Below are positions 36,083 to 44,394 of a stretch of 64,000 nt of DNA, in pieces. Made by a program: the position numbers and the translations under genes. Position 1 is the first letter of the stretch. Every line of letters begins with the position of its first letter. The notes under the pieces are model-generated. The model saw nothing but the letters and a program-made list of their open reading frames with translations, ran no database searches and was not told the DNA's origin. The stretch is from CAZOOK01 sp964581385 (GTDB lineage: Bacteria; Pseudomonadota; Gammaproteobacteria; Nevskiales; Nevskiaceae): the NCBI GenBank assembly GCA_964581385.1, contig CAZOOK010000007.1, positions 1 through 64,000 of the forward strand, in the 5' to 3' direction.

Positions 36083-36319
36083 TCAAGGCTCGTCATCGTC
36101 CCCGGTTTCGACAAGACTCCAGTGATAGCCCGCCATGTGGCCTACCCATTCGCGCGTCAGCATTGATTGGGATCCGCATTGCGCACACCGCACCGCCTTG
36201 CCATCGAGTAGCGCACTGTCGGCCACCAACACGGCAGCACCGCAATAGGGACAAAGCAGTTCATGTTGGCCAGGATTCTGCGGATGCACCGAAGGGATCT
36301 GCACGGTGACGCTCTTCAT
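36083..36319 (-). CDS. Small zinc-ribbon protein
   Basis: 78 residues with two CxxC pairs, CPYCG and CAQCG, 19 residues apart, the pattern of a single zinc ribbon. The tail is acidic (VETGDDDEP). It may bind nucleic acid or a protein partner; no family name is assigned. Its stop lies about 110 bases upstream of the GGDEF-EAL gene, and it is divergent from the FNR-controlled kinase gene. Confidence 0.65.
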   Translation of the reverse strand: MKSVTVQIPSVHPQNPGQHELLCPYCGAAVLVADSALLDGKAVRCAQCGSQSMLTREWVGHMAGYHWSLVETGDDDEP

Positions 36320-36368
36320 TCAGAATGGTGGCATCTTCACACGAGACGGATGGAAGCGTCTCGTCGGC

Positions 36369-36410
36369 TTGATCTGGATCAACTGTTTCCGTTTACGCGA
36401 TGCCGATAAT
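36369..36410 (+). promoter_or_regulatory. Class II FNR/Anr-type promoter upstream of the PfkB-family kinase
   Basis: TTGATCTGGATCAA at 36369-36382 is a perfect match to the FNR/Anr consensus TTGAT-N4-ATCAA. If the box is centred at -41.5 the start site would be near 36417, and exactly at the expected -10 position (36405-36410) lies GATAAT. This geometry is that of an oxygen-responsive, FNR-activated promoter. The leader to the GTG start at 36507 would be about 90 bases. Confidence 0.75.
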
Positions 36411-36506
36411 CAAGTCATTATTTGAATTTGGCCTTCGCTCAACCGCGTGCGGAGGATCCGTGGACAATGGTCGCCGGCATTCACTGAAAAAGGGCTCCGT
36501 TCAATC

Positions 36507-37436
36507 GTGATCATCACCGTCACACCCAATCCTGCCGTCGATCAGACCATGTGGGTTCGCAAGCTGGCGGCCGGCGAGGTGAATCGTGCCCACGAGACCC
36601 AGATCGATCCGGCCGGCAAGGGCATCAATGTGTCAAGGGTCGTGCGGCGGCTCGGAGCACCGGCCATCGCACTGGGATTTCTGGGTGGCGAGACCGGCGA
36701 TCTGGTCGAACATGCGCTGACTGCGGAGCGCGTTCCCTTTCATTTCGTACGCGTACAGGGACGCACGCGTATCAACATCACCATCAACGACGAAGCCACC
36801 GGCGCCGCAACGAGCTGCTGGGCACCCGGGCCGACGGCATCCCCAGCTGAAGTGGCTGAACTGCGCGCCCTGATCGAGGTCTGGCTCGACGCCGGCCGCG
36901 TGCTGGTACTCGCCGGCAGTCTGGCCACAGGGCTGGCGCCCGATACTTATGCGGACTGGACACGGATGGCAAAAGCCAAGGGCGTGTGCGTGATCGTCGA
37001 CGCTTCCGGCGAAGCACTTGCGTGCGCCCTCGATGCGAAACCGGACGTGATCAAGCCGAATGTCAGCGAAGCAGAAGCACTGTTAGGCCGCCGCCTACCA
37101 TCGATCACGGCGGTGGCCGACGCAGCGCGCGAGCTCGCAGCGAACGGGGTCGCGACCGTCGTGATTTCTATGGGCGGCGCAGGGCTCGTGTGCGCTTCTG
37201 CCGGCCGTGCCTGGCACGTGTGTCCACCGGCGATCGAGCGACGCTCCACGGTGGGTTCCGGCGACTCGCTGGTGGCCGGCATCGCGGTCACCTTTGCGCG
37301 CGGCGGCACGATGGAAGATGCGCTGCGCCTCGGCACTGCGGCCGGCGCTGCAACAGCGCTGTCGACAGGCACCTCGCTGGCAACGCCGGCGGAAATCGCA
37401 TCAATCCTGCCGGGAATTTTAGTTGAACCAATTTGA
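36507..37436 (+). CDS. PfkB-family hexose-phosphate kinase (1-phosphofructokinase type)
   Basis: 309 residues from a GTG at 36507 (VIITVTPNPAVDQTMWV, the usual '.I.TvTlNPaiD' start). Motifs are AGKGINVSRVVRRLG for sugar binding, GFLGGETGD, KPNVSEAE, and STVGSGDSLVAGIA with the catalytic Asp of the GxGD anion hole. It phosphorylates a sugar phosphate such as fructose-1-phosphate, fructose-6-phosphate or tagatose-6-phosphate; the substrate cannot be read from sequence. The frame is open back to 36447 (another GTG), but that extension is not family-like. FNR-type control is suggested by the box at 36369. Confidence 0.88.
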   Translation: MIITVTPNPAVDQTMWVRKLAAGEVNRAHETQIDPAGKGINVSRVVRRLGAPAIALGFLGGETGDLVEHALTAERVPFHFVRVQGRTRINITINDEATGAATSCWAPGPTASPAEVAELRALIEVWLDAGRVLVLAGSLATGLAPDTYADWTRMAKAKGVCVIVDASGEALACALDAKPDVIKPNVSEAEALLGRRLPSITAVADAARELAANGVATVVISMGGAGLVCASAGRAWHVCPPAIERRSTVGSGDSLVAGIAVTFARGGTMEDALRLGTAAGAATALSTGTSLATPAEIASILPGILVEPI

Positions 37437-37473
37437 AACGCGGTAGGTCTTGATTCACCACTACAGCTGTCGT

Positions 37474-37517
37474 TTGATCTGCATCAATGCGATGATTTCA
37501 GACACGATGGGTAAAGT
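37474..37517 (+). promoter_or_regulatory. Second perfect FNR/Anr box, upstream of the wax-ester synthase gene
   Basis: TTGATCTGCATCAA at 37474-37487 matches TTGAT-N4-ATCAA exactly. The predicted class II start site is near 37522, with a weaker -10 candidate TAAAGT at 37512-37517. It lies 98 bases before the ATG at 37585, just downstream of the kinase gene, so the acyltransferase probably has its own oxygen-controlled promoter. Confidence 0.7.
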
Positions 37518-37584
37518 AAGGCCATGATTAAGAGGCAACGCAGCGATCGAAGTCATTGTTAACAAACCCTAGGGGGAAGTACCC

Positions 37585-39024
37585 ATGCGGGACAAGAATA
37601 AGACCAGCGAGTCGATGACCTCGGTGGATCGGGCTTGGCTCGAGATGGACGAGCGCAACAATCCGATGATCGTCAGCGCGATCATCGAATTTGAAGGCGT
37701 GCGCAGTCTCAAACAGCTCGCCGCCTGCATTGTTAGCCGGCTGCTTGAATATCCCCGTTTCCAACAGCGTGCCGAGGACGATAGCGGTCCTGCCAAGTGG
37801 ATTTCCGACCGTGATCTGCGGTTCGACTATCACGTGCGTCTGCTCAAACTGCCTGGCATTGATCCCGATCCGGAGTGGGAACTGCGGCAGGCGGTCGGGT
37901 ATGAGCTGAGCCAGGGACTGGACCGATCCCTGCCGCTCTGGCGGATTACGCTATTTCCGCGCGGCAAGGGTACCGCCGTGGTGTTGTTCCGTGCGCACCA
38001 TGCCGTTGCGGATGGCATCGCGCTGATGCAGGTGTTGCTCAATATCACCGACGACGCGATCAAAGCGAAGGCCGCGACGACGGCCAAACCATCGAAAACG
38101 GCAAAAGCCGCGCGTTCACCGGCGCGCCGCGGCCCGGCCCGTCAGCTCAAGCAAATCAGGTCAATGCTGAAGAAAATCGGCGATTTCGTGGTTGCCGACA
38201 TCCGGCATCCGGCCCTCGCGGCGCAGCAGCTCCGGCAGGGACGCGATGCCGTCACGGCCGTCGTGCGCTTGATAAGGCTGCCGGCGGACAACCCGGCCTG
38301 CTTCTCCGCCCCCCTTTCGGGGCACCGCTCTGTGGCGTGGAACGGCGCGCTTCCGTTTGAACCGATTCGCGTTTTCGCCAAAGCCAATAACATCAAGATC
38401 AACGACGTGTTTCTGACCGCGCTCGCCGGCGCCTTCCGCAAATACCTGGTCAAAACCGATGGCGCCGTAAGCAAAGGGCAGAATCTGCGCGTGTCCATCC
38501 CCGTAAATCTACGCACGGAAGCCGACGGTGACCTCGGTAACCGCTTCGGTCTGGTGATGCTCGACCTGCCGATCGGCATCAGCGACTGGCGCAAGCGTCT
38601 GAAACTGGTGTCAGAGCGCATGGAAGCGCTGAAACATTCGCCCGAGGCACGTGCGGTTCTCGCCTCTCTGGCGGTGGCCGGGCGCATGCCGGTAGCGGTC
38701 GAAAAGCGCCTGGTGAACTATCTGGCCGCCAAGACTGCAACCGTAGTCTCCAACCTACCGGGCCCCAAGGAACCTCTGCGCATCTCGGGTGCGCGTTTGC
38801 ACAAAATGGTGTTCTGGCCGCCGCAATCAGGCGGCGTCGGCATCGGTATCAGCCTACTCAGCTACGCCGGCGGCGTCACTGTCGGCGTCTCCGCCGACAT
38901 CCAGGTGATTCCCGACCCGCAGTTGCTGATTGCCGCGTTCAACGAAGAAATCGATGCCATGGTCGGCGTCAGGATGGTGCCGGAACCCGGACTGAATGCC
39001 GCTGCGGTGGCGGAAAGCGTCTGA
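37585..39024 (+). CDS. Wax ester synthase/diacylglycerol acyltransferase (WS/DGAT)
   Basis: 479 residues. The catalytic HHxxxDG motif is intact (residues 138-144, AHHAVADGIALM), and the C-terminal half has PVNLR, NRFGLVMLDLPIG and VVSNLPGPKEPL. The enzyme esterifies acyl-CoA with fatty alcohols or diacylglycerol to make storage lipid, as a peripheral inner-membrane protein. A strong Shine-Dalgarno (AGGGGGAAG) precedes the ATG. The middle (about 155-200) is a basic Lys/Ala-rich linker. Anaerobic or microaerobic expression is suggested by the FNR box upstream. Confidence 0.93.
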   Translation: MRDKNKTSESMTSVDRAWLEMDERNNPMIVSAIIEFEGVRSLKQLAACIVSRLLEYPRFQQRAEDDSGPAKWISDRDLRFDYHVRLLKLPGIDPDPEWELRQAVGYELSQGLDRSLPLWRITLFPRGKGTAVVLFRAHHAVADGIALMQVLLNITDDAIKAKAATTAKPSKTAKAARSPARRGPARQLKQIRSMLKKIGDFVVADIRHPALAAQQLRQGRDAVTAVVRLIRLPADNPACFSAPLSGHRSVAWNGALPFEPIRVFAKANNIKINDVFLTALAGAFRKYLVKTDGAVSKGQNLRVSIPVNLRTEADGDLGNRFGLVMLDLPIGISDWRKRLKLVSERMEALKHSPEARAVLASLAVAGRMPVAVEKRLVNYLAAKTATVVSNLPGPKEPLRISGARLHKMVFWPPQSGGVGIGISLLSYAGGVTVGVSADIQVIPDPQLLIAAFNEEIDAMVGVRMVPEPGLNAAAVAESV

Positions 39025-39172
39025 TTTGCCGGTCCTCCCGGTTCTTTCGGATAGCCGTCCGCTTGTCGGGCATGCAGCTGATTACTTATACTTGTCGTCT
39101 TAACCCGCCTTGACTGCTCCTGCGACGCGAGCCGCGGCGGGTGAAGCTTGTTTGGGAATTGGAGAAAGACTT

Positions 39173-39691
39173 ATCAGCGCTGAACGTCAGGATCGCCGCA
39201 ACGAGGAGATTACCGCACCCCGCGTGCGCGTCATTGATGCTGATGGCAGTCAGGTCGGCGTCATCGCAACACGGGAAGCCTTGGCGAAAGCCGAGGAAGC
39301 GGGTCTCGATCTGGTCGAAGTCTCGCCGAACGCAGACCCTCCGGTCTGCAAAATCATGGATTACGGCAAGTTCATCTACCAGAAAGAGAAGCAGCTGCAA
39401 GCGGCCAAAAAGAAGCAGAAGCAGATCCAGGTCAAGGAAGTCAAATTCCGTCCGACGACGGAAGATGCCGACTACCAGACCAAGCTGCGCGCCTTGCTCC
39501 GCTTTCTCGAGGAAGGTGACAAAGTCAAGATTACGGTGCGCTACAAGGGCCGAGAAATGGCGCACCAGGAGCTGGGCATGCAATTGATCGAGCGCGTCAA
39601 GGGCGATCTCGAAGAGCTGGCCCAGATCGAGCAGTACCCGAAGCTCGAAGGGCGCCAGACCATCATGGTGATGTCGCCGCGGCGACGCTGA
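39173..39691 (+). CDS. infC: Translation initiation factor IF-3, with ATC start codon
   Basis: 172 residues. IF3 landmarks: RRNEEITAPRVRVID, LDLVEVSPNADPPVCKIMDYGK, then a Lys-rich linker and the C-domain VKFRPTTEDADYQTKLRAL through MVMSPRRR. There is no ATG or GTG near the expected N-terminus. The ATC at 39173 (ISAERQDRRNEE) has an ideal Shine-Dalgarno, GGAGA at 39161-39165. infC is known to use rare ATT/ATC starts so that IF3, which rejects such codons, limits its own synthesis. The frame extends back to a TTG at 39110, but this lacks a good ribosome site. The usual upstream neighbour thrS is absent. Confidence 0.95.
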   Translation: MSAERQDRRNEEITAPRVRVIDADGSQVGVIATREALAKAEEAGLDLVEVSPNADPPVCKIMDYGKFIYQKEKQLQAAKKKQKQIQVKEVKFRPTTEDADYQTKLRALLRFLEEGDKVKITVRYKGREMAHQELGMQLIERVKGDLEELAQIEQYPKLEGRQTIMVMSPRRR

Positions 39692-39718
39692 TTATTGAAA
39701 GCAGTCAGGAGTATTGAG

Positions 39719-39916
39719 ATGCCGAAGTTGAAGACAAACAAAGGTGCCGCGAAGCGCTTTGCCCGTACCGGAAAGGGCGGATTCAAGCGCAGCCATTCGC
39801 ACAAGCGCCACATTCTGACCAAGAAGAACGGCCAGCGCATTCGCAATCTGCGCGGCCCGACCATGGTTTCCCCGTCGGACAACAAAGAAGTCCGGCAAAT
39901 GCTGCCCTACGCCTGA
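39719..39916 (+). CDS. rpmI: 50S ribosomal protein L35
   Basis: 65 residues, MPKLKTNKGAAKRFARTG... to MLPYA, full family length. It binds 23S rRNA in the large subunit. The ATG at 39719 has the ribosome site TCAGGAG. It lies 27 bases after infC and 67 bases before rplT, the standard order. Confidence 0.97.
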   Translation: MPKLKTNKGAAKRFARTGKGGFKRSHSHKRHILTKKNGQRIRNLRGPTMVSPSDNKEVRQMLPYA

Positions 39917-39983
39917 GGCGTTTGGGTTTTTTCACCACATGACAAGATTCGCTCAAGCGAACATCAGATAAAGGTATACGAAC

Positions 39984-40343
39984 ATGGCAAGAGTTAAACG
40001 CGGCGTTACCGCCCGCGCCCGCCACAAGAAAATTCTGAAGAAGGCCAAGGGCTACTACGGCGCCCGCTCGCGGGTGTTCCGCGCGGCCAAGCAACAGGTC
40101 ATCAAATCCGGTCAGTACGCGTTCCGCGATCGCCGGGTCAAGAAGCGCGAATTCCGCGCGCTCTGGATCCAACGCATCAACGCGGCGACCAACGAACTGG
40201 GCCTCTCCTACTCCCTGTTCATTCACGGACTCGACGTCCTCGGCATCGATCTCGACCGCAAGGTGCTGTCTGACATCGCCGTGCACGACAAGCCTGCATT
40301 TGCGAAGCTGGTGGATCAGGTCAAGGCCAAGCTCGCTGCTTAA
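39984..40343 (+). CDS. rplT: 50S ribosomal protein L20
   Basis: 119 residues, MARVKRGVTARARHKKILK at the start and FRDRRVKKREFRALWIQRIN in the middle, full length. It is needed for early 50S assembly and is known in other bacteria to repress the rpmI-rplT message; the regulatory RNA fold could not be verified here. The next 133 bases before pheS contain an intrinsic terminator. Confidence 0.97.
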   Translation: MARVKRGVTARARHKKILKKAKGYYGARSRVFRAAKQQVIKSGQYAFRDRRVKKREFRALWIQRINAATNELGLSYSLFIHGLDVLGIDLDRKVLSDIAVHDKPAFAKLVDQVKAKLAA

Positions 40344-40367
40344 AGTCGAAGTCGTTTCAGCTTTACC

Positions 40368-40400
40368 AGGAGAGCGGCGCTTGCGCCTCTCTCCTTTTTT
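40368..40400 (+). terminator. Intrinsic terminator between rplT and pheS
   Basis: A 7-base stem AGGAGAG/CTCTCCT, a single mismatch, then GGCGC/GCGCC around a two- to four-base loop, followed by six T residues. It is a textbook rho-independent terminator 25 bases after the rplT stop. It either ends the infC-rpmI-rplT transcript or acts as an attenuator before pheS; no Phe-rich leader peptide was seen. Confidence 0.9.
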
Positions 40401-40475
40401 ATTTTTACTGTTTTCTATTTTTGTTGGTCCGCACAGCCATTCGCTGGCATCTTCAGCTCATCGGACAAAACACAC

Positions 40476-41462
40476 ATGACTACCGATCTTGATGCCTTGC
40501 AAAGCCAGGCGATCGCAGAGATCGAGGCCGCCGCCGACGCGCGCGCGCTGGACGCGTTACGAGTCGATCTACTCGGCAAAAAAGGCCGTGTCACCGATTT
40601 GTTGAAACAGCTCGGAGGCATGCCGCACGACCAACGCAAGGCGTTCGGCGAACGTGTCAACCGCACCAAAGACGCGCTCGCCGCCGCGATCGAGAGCAAA
40701 GCGGCCACACTCGCGCGCGCAGAGCTGGACCGCAAGCTGGCGTCGGAAACCATCGACGTCACACTACCCGGCCGCGGTGAAGCCGTTGGCGCGCTGCACC
40801 CGATCACACGCACGATCCGCCGCATCGAACGCATCTTCGCATCGATGGGTTTCGAAACCGTCGAAGGCCCGGAGATCGAGGACGACTGGCACAATTTCCA
40901 GGCGCTGAACATTCCTGAGTCGCATCCTGCACGCGCAATGCAGGACACCTTTTACGCGCTCGACGGGGCGCGCCTGCTGCGCACGCACACGAGTCCGGTA
41001 CAGATCCGCACAATGCAAGCGCGCAAACCGCCGATCCGCATCATCTGTCCAGGCCGCGTCTACCGCGTCGATTTCGATCGCACCCACAGCCCGATGTTCC
41101 ATCAGGTCGAAGGACTCTACGTCGCCGAAAGTGTCGGCCTCGCCGATCTCAAGCACGATCTCATGCGCTTCCTATCGATGTTCTTCGAGCGCGAGGCGGA
41201 GGTCCTGTTCCGTCCGTCATACTTCCCATTCGTCGAACCCGGCGCCGACGTGCACATGCGCTGGGGCGAGCGCTGGCTGGAACTACTCGGCTGCGGCGTC
41301 GTCCACCCGAATGTGCTGGAAGCGGTCGGCATCGATCCGGAACGCTATTCAGGCTACGCCTTCGGCATGGGCGTCGAGCGCCTCGCAATGCTGCGTTACG
41401 GCGTCGATGATTTGCGGCTGTTCTTCAACAACGACCTGCGCTTCCTTGAGCAATTTCGCTGA
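40476..41462 (+). CDS. pheS: Phenylalanyl-tRNA synthetase alpha subunit
   Basis: 328 residues, full length compared with other bacterial PheS. It has the N-terminal coiled coil, then class II motifs: HPITRTIRRIERIFASMGF, GPEIEDDWHNFQALNIPESH, RTHTSPVQIRTM, the motif 2 region GRVYRVDFDRTHSPMFHQVE, and motif 3 GYAFGMGVERLAMLRYG. It forms the catalytic part of the alpha2-beta2 enzyme. The beta-subunit gene pheT, which almost always follows, is not present downstream. Confidence 0.96.
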   Translation: MTTDLDALQSQAIAEIEAAADARALDALRVDLLGKKGRVTDLLKQLGGMPHDQRKAFGERVNRTKDALAAAIESKAATLARAELDRKLASETIDVTLPGRGEAVGALHPITRTIRRIERIFASMGFETVEGPEIEDDWHNFQALNIPESHPARAMQDTFYALDGARLLRTHTSPVQIRTMQARKPPIRIICPGRVYRVDFDRTHSPMFHQVEGLYVAESVGLADLKHDLMRFLSMFFEREAEVLFRPSYFPFVEPGADVHMRWGERWLELLGCGVVHPNVLEAVGIDPERYSGYAFGMGVERLAMLRYGVDDLRLFFNNDLRFLEQFR

Positions 41463-41703
41463 ATCGGCAAAAACCGATGATGAGAAGGTCGGATCGCAAC
41501 GCGAAACGATGTCCAAAAGGTGGAATGCGCTGGCGCTGGGGGTGTCAGAAATTCGGTGTGTGAGCCAGTTGGATCTGTAACAAACTAATGTGGGCCGTGC
41601 GTGCCATCGACTCAGGGCCTAAATGAGCAGGTGGCAGCGGTCTCGTACCGCCGCCACCTGCCGGGCAATCAATCGTCGATACAATTTTCCGATCCGCGAT
41701 CGC
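41463..41703. other. Non-coding gap after pheS with a strong hairpin
   Basis: 241 bases between the convergent pheS and beta-propeller genes. No PheT N-terminus is found in any frame. At 41627-41661 GCAGGTGGCAGCGG and CCGCCGCCACCTGC form a 14-base stem (one mismatch) with a 7-base loop. It lacks a T-tract on both strands, so it is at best a weak or factor-assisted bidirectional terminator. Confidence 0.6.
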
Positions 41704-43302
41704 TTACGGTACCGTGAACGCGTAGATCTGATTGTTCGCATGTCCAATACGCGAGTAGCCGGACCCCCAATAGATCACGCCATCGACGATCGAAGGCGAA
41801 TCGACCACTGAGCCGCCGCTGGCAAATCTCCATAGAATGTTGCCGCTGCTGGCCTCGAGGGCGACGAAATCACCGTCCAGGGTGCCGGCATAGACGACGC
41901 CGTTGGCAACCGTAAGGGCACCATTAGCAATTGTTCCCTTCTTATTGTTCTTGTGCTTGGTTGCCTTCGTCTGCCAGAGAATCTTGCCGTTGTGCGCAAG
42001 ATCGAGGGCCGCCCAGGAACCGCCATCCCAAGAAGTGCCATCCTGAAATTTGAACGTCTGGCCCGTGAAATTCGCTTCGGCGATATAAACGCGATTGTTA
42101 TCCGTCGCCGAACCCCACTCGATGCCCCCCTCAAGGCTGGGAGGGCCCGCCAAAGTCGACCACACGGTAGCGCCGGTATCCGGATCGAGCGCCCAGTAGA
42201 TACCATTCTTCTGGCCGGCTCCGACCAACTGCGGATGGCTGGCTGTCGCACTGATGAGATTGACGCCGGAGCCGAAATCCCAATCCACACCTTTGACCGG
42301 GCACTTCTTCGCGTTCAGGATGCAATACGCCGTCCAGGCATCGGCACCTTGCAGGCGGCGCGCCCATTTCACATTGCCGTTGTTCATATCGTAAGCGACG
42401 ACTGAATCAACATAGTCGCCCGGCGCAAGGCAGGCCACCTGCTTGGCGAGCGTAGCCGGATCCGTAGGATCCTGATTGGCACCGATGTTGTTGACGCAAG
42501 TCGCGACATCGGCCGGTAGCGAATAGTTGTCGCCAGTCGTTAGATAGATTGAGCCGCGGGCGGCATCGACGACGATCGGGCTGCTCCAAACGCCACCCCC
42601 GGTGTATCCTGGGGGGACCGTATTCTGGTGCCAAATTTCTTCGCCGCTGCCTGCTTTGAGTGCCCACACGCTGCCACGGAACTGGGGCCCTTTCTTTCCT
42701 TCGAACAGAACCGTCGCTTCTTCAATGGAAGCCACGCCAACGTAAACGACATTGTTGTAAACCATCGGCGAATCGGTGATCAGTCCACTGCCATCGGTTT
42801 CGACCGATTTCGTCCACATCTTCGCGCCGCTGTTCTTGTCGATCGCAATCACGGTTGCACTCGACTGGTCACCGAAAATCAGTGCCGTGTCGGTAATTGC
42901 GGGGCTGTTGCGGGAAGTGGAGCCGCGTTTGCCCGTAAAAGTCGAAATGTCCTTCTCCCAAACTTCAGTGCCATCTGCAAGATTCAATTTGTAGATATAG
43001 CCTTTCCAGTCGGTCGCATAAAGATAAGCGCCATCCACGGTCGGGGTCGACGATACCGCCCCGTGGGTGTTGAAAACCCACTTCTGCTTGAGATTCGGCA
43101 CTGTGGCCGCGCTTAGCTTGGTTTCGTTCGGGGCGTAGCCCTGATTGAGCGGGCTTCCGCCCCAGACCGGCCACTGCAGAGAAGCGCTGGTGGCTGCTTG
43201 AGTCTGGGTTGCGTAGCCGCCCAGTGCTGTAATGGAAGTCACTATGGCCAGATTGCGCGCAACATGGCGCAGAGCATGGCCCGACAGGCTCGTTAAACCC
43301 AT
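41704..43302 (-). CDS. Exported PQQ-type beta-propeller protein
   Basis: 532 residues from the ATG at 43302, chosen for its strong GAGGAG ribosome site. A signal peptide (LAIVTSITALGGYATQTQA) is followed by repeated propeller blades with the 'V.A.d..tG...W' pattern (VIAIDKNSGAKMWTKS, YWALDPDTGATVWSTL, FVALEASSGNILWRFA). It resembles the polyvinyl-alcohol dehydrogenase/quinoprotein group. No CxxCH heme site is present, and PQQ-binding residues could not be confirmed, so it may be a dehydrogenase or a structural propeller. It is monocistronic. Confidence 0.82.
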   Translation of the reverse strand: MGLTSLSGHALRHVARNLAIVTSITALGGYATQTQAATSASLQWPVWGGSPLNQGYAPNETKLSAATVPNLKQKWVFNTHGAVSSTPTVDGAYLYATDWKGYIYKLNLADGTEVWEKDISTFTGKRGSTSRNSPAITDTALIFGDQSSATVIAIDKNSGAKMWTKSVETDGSGLITDSPMVYNNVVYVGVASIEEATVLFEGKKGPQFRGSVWALKAGSGEEIWHQNTVPPGYTGGGVWSSPIVVDAARGSIYLTTGDNYSLPADVATCVNNIGANQDPTDPATLAKQVACLAPGDYVDSVVAYDMNNGNVKWARRLQGADAWTAYCILNAKKCPVKGVDWDFGSGVNLISATASHPQLVGAGQKNGIYWALDPDTGATVWSTLAGPPSLEGGIEWGSATDNNRVYIAEANFTGQTFKFQDGTSWDGGSWAALDLAHNGKILWQTKATKHKNNKKGTIANGALTVANGVVYAGTLDGDFVALEASSGNILWRFASGGSVVDSPSIVDGVIYWGSGYSRIGHANNQIYAFTVP

Positions 43303-43439
43303 TTTGAATCTCCTCGGCTGTCCCACCGTTGTTTTGTTTACAATTTTTTTTAGGCACTTTTACACAAGCTGCCCTTATGTATTTGAGCTTATACCATGTT
43401 GAGGTGGCAGAGAAGTGGCCCCGGTGAATCGGTAACGGG

Positions 43440-43709
43440 TCAGACTCGACATACGCGATGAGCGCAGCGATGGCCGACGAGATGGGCTGCGCCCGACTCG
43501 CCGCGGTACAGTGTGAATTGCTCTCCAAGAACGCGGACTTGAACGGCTTGTCGCACATCAAGCCGGGTCGACTCGTAGATCGGATGCCAGAAGCCGCGCA
43601 AATATCGGCCCGCCAGCGTGCCCGGCCCGGTATGCACGAATGGCCAGCGGTCGTCATCAAGCATGCTCGTCACTCCGTGAACCGGCATAATCTCGGCGTG
43701 GGGTACCAT
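43440..43709 (-). pseudogene. Truncated Rieske-type oxygenase fragment
   Basis: 89-residue frame. Residues 22-85 read like the N-terminus of Rieske aromatic-ring oxygenases: FVHTGPGTLAGRYLRGFWHP, then VRVLGEQFTLYRGESG and HLVGHRCAHR, the first CxH cluster ligand. It then runs into VCRV and stops. The second Rieske motif (CxxH) and the whole catalytic domain are missing, so this is a 3'-deleted remnant. The deletion end lies near 43460, beside the promoter of the beta-propeller gene. Confidence 0.7.
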
Positions 43710-43828
43710 TTGAACGAAGCATTACTCATAGCTTGAAAACTTGAACCATGTCTACTTTCCGCCCTACAACCCTTGGCGCCCGCTCGGGACGTGATCCCGC
43801 CGGCCCTGACAATTCGGCAGGGGTGTCT

Positions 43829-44281
43829 ATGCTCATTCTCGTTACGCGTATTACCAGAGACGCCATTCTGCTATTGGCAATCTACGCATTATGGATCGCG
43901 GGTCATCACACGACGGCATCGGCATTCGCTGTCCCGACGGCTATCGCGGCAGGTGTGATGATCACGGTAGCGGCTTTTCTGGTCCACGAGTGGGGGCATC
44001 TATTCGGCGCCTGGCTAAGCGGATCGGCGGTACAAATTCTGCGGAATCCGCTTTCCGTTTTTCTATTCAACTTCGACGAAAACCGCAATAGCCGCAAGCA
44101 GTTTGTGGCGATGTCCTGTGGAGGATTCGTTGCCAGCGTCATCGTCGTTCTTCTGTTGTTCATGACGTTGTCGTTCCATGCGCTGGCCGATCAGGTCGCG
44201 TGGGGACTGACGGCAATCGGCATCGTGGCAACGTTCGTTCTCGAAATCCCTCCTGCCTGGAGGGCGTTCAAGGCGATGTGA
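43829..44281 (+). CDS. Small membrane protein with HEWGH metalloprotease-like motif
   Basis: 150 residues from the ATG at 43829 (AGGGG ribosome site); an ATG at 43748 would add 27 polar residues. There are about four transmembrane helices. The second ends with AAFLVHEWGHLFGAWLSG, an HExxH zinc-binding motif in a helix as in site-2-type (M50) peptidases. A candidate third metal ligand (NFDENRN) lies in the following loop; no canonical LDG motif is present. Function unknown; an M50-like intramembrane protease or an inactive relative. Confidence 0.68.
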   Translation: MLILVTRITRDAILLLAIYALWIAGHHTTASAFAVPTAIAAGVMITVAAFLVHEWGHLFGAWLSGSAVQILRNPLSVFLFNFDENRNSRKQFVAMSCGGFVASVIVVLLLFMTLSFHALADQVAWGLTAIGIVATFVLEIPPAWRAFKAM

Positions 44282-44394
44282 ACTCAGACGGTATTTTTTG
44301 CGGGGAAACTAACAACCCGTCGGATTTGCGAGGTGTCCGAGGCGGTTCCGGTACCCGTCATTGCCACCCGAAAGACAGCATCATGAATATTTTT

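Noticed and set aside
39909..39932. ACGCC-TGA-GGCGT followed by a T-run at the rpmI stop
   Set aside because: Only a 5-base stem with a 3-base loop; rpmI and rplT must be co-expressed, so termination here is unlikely.
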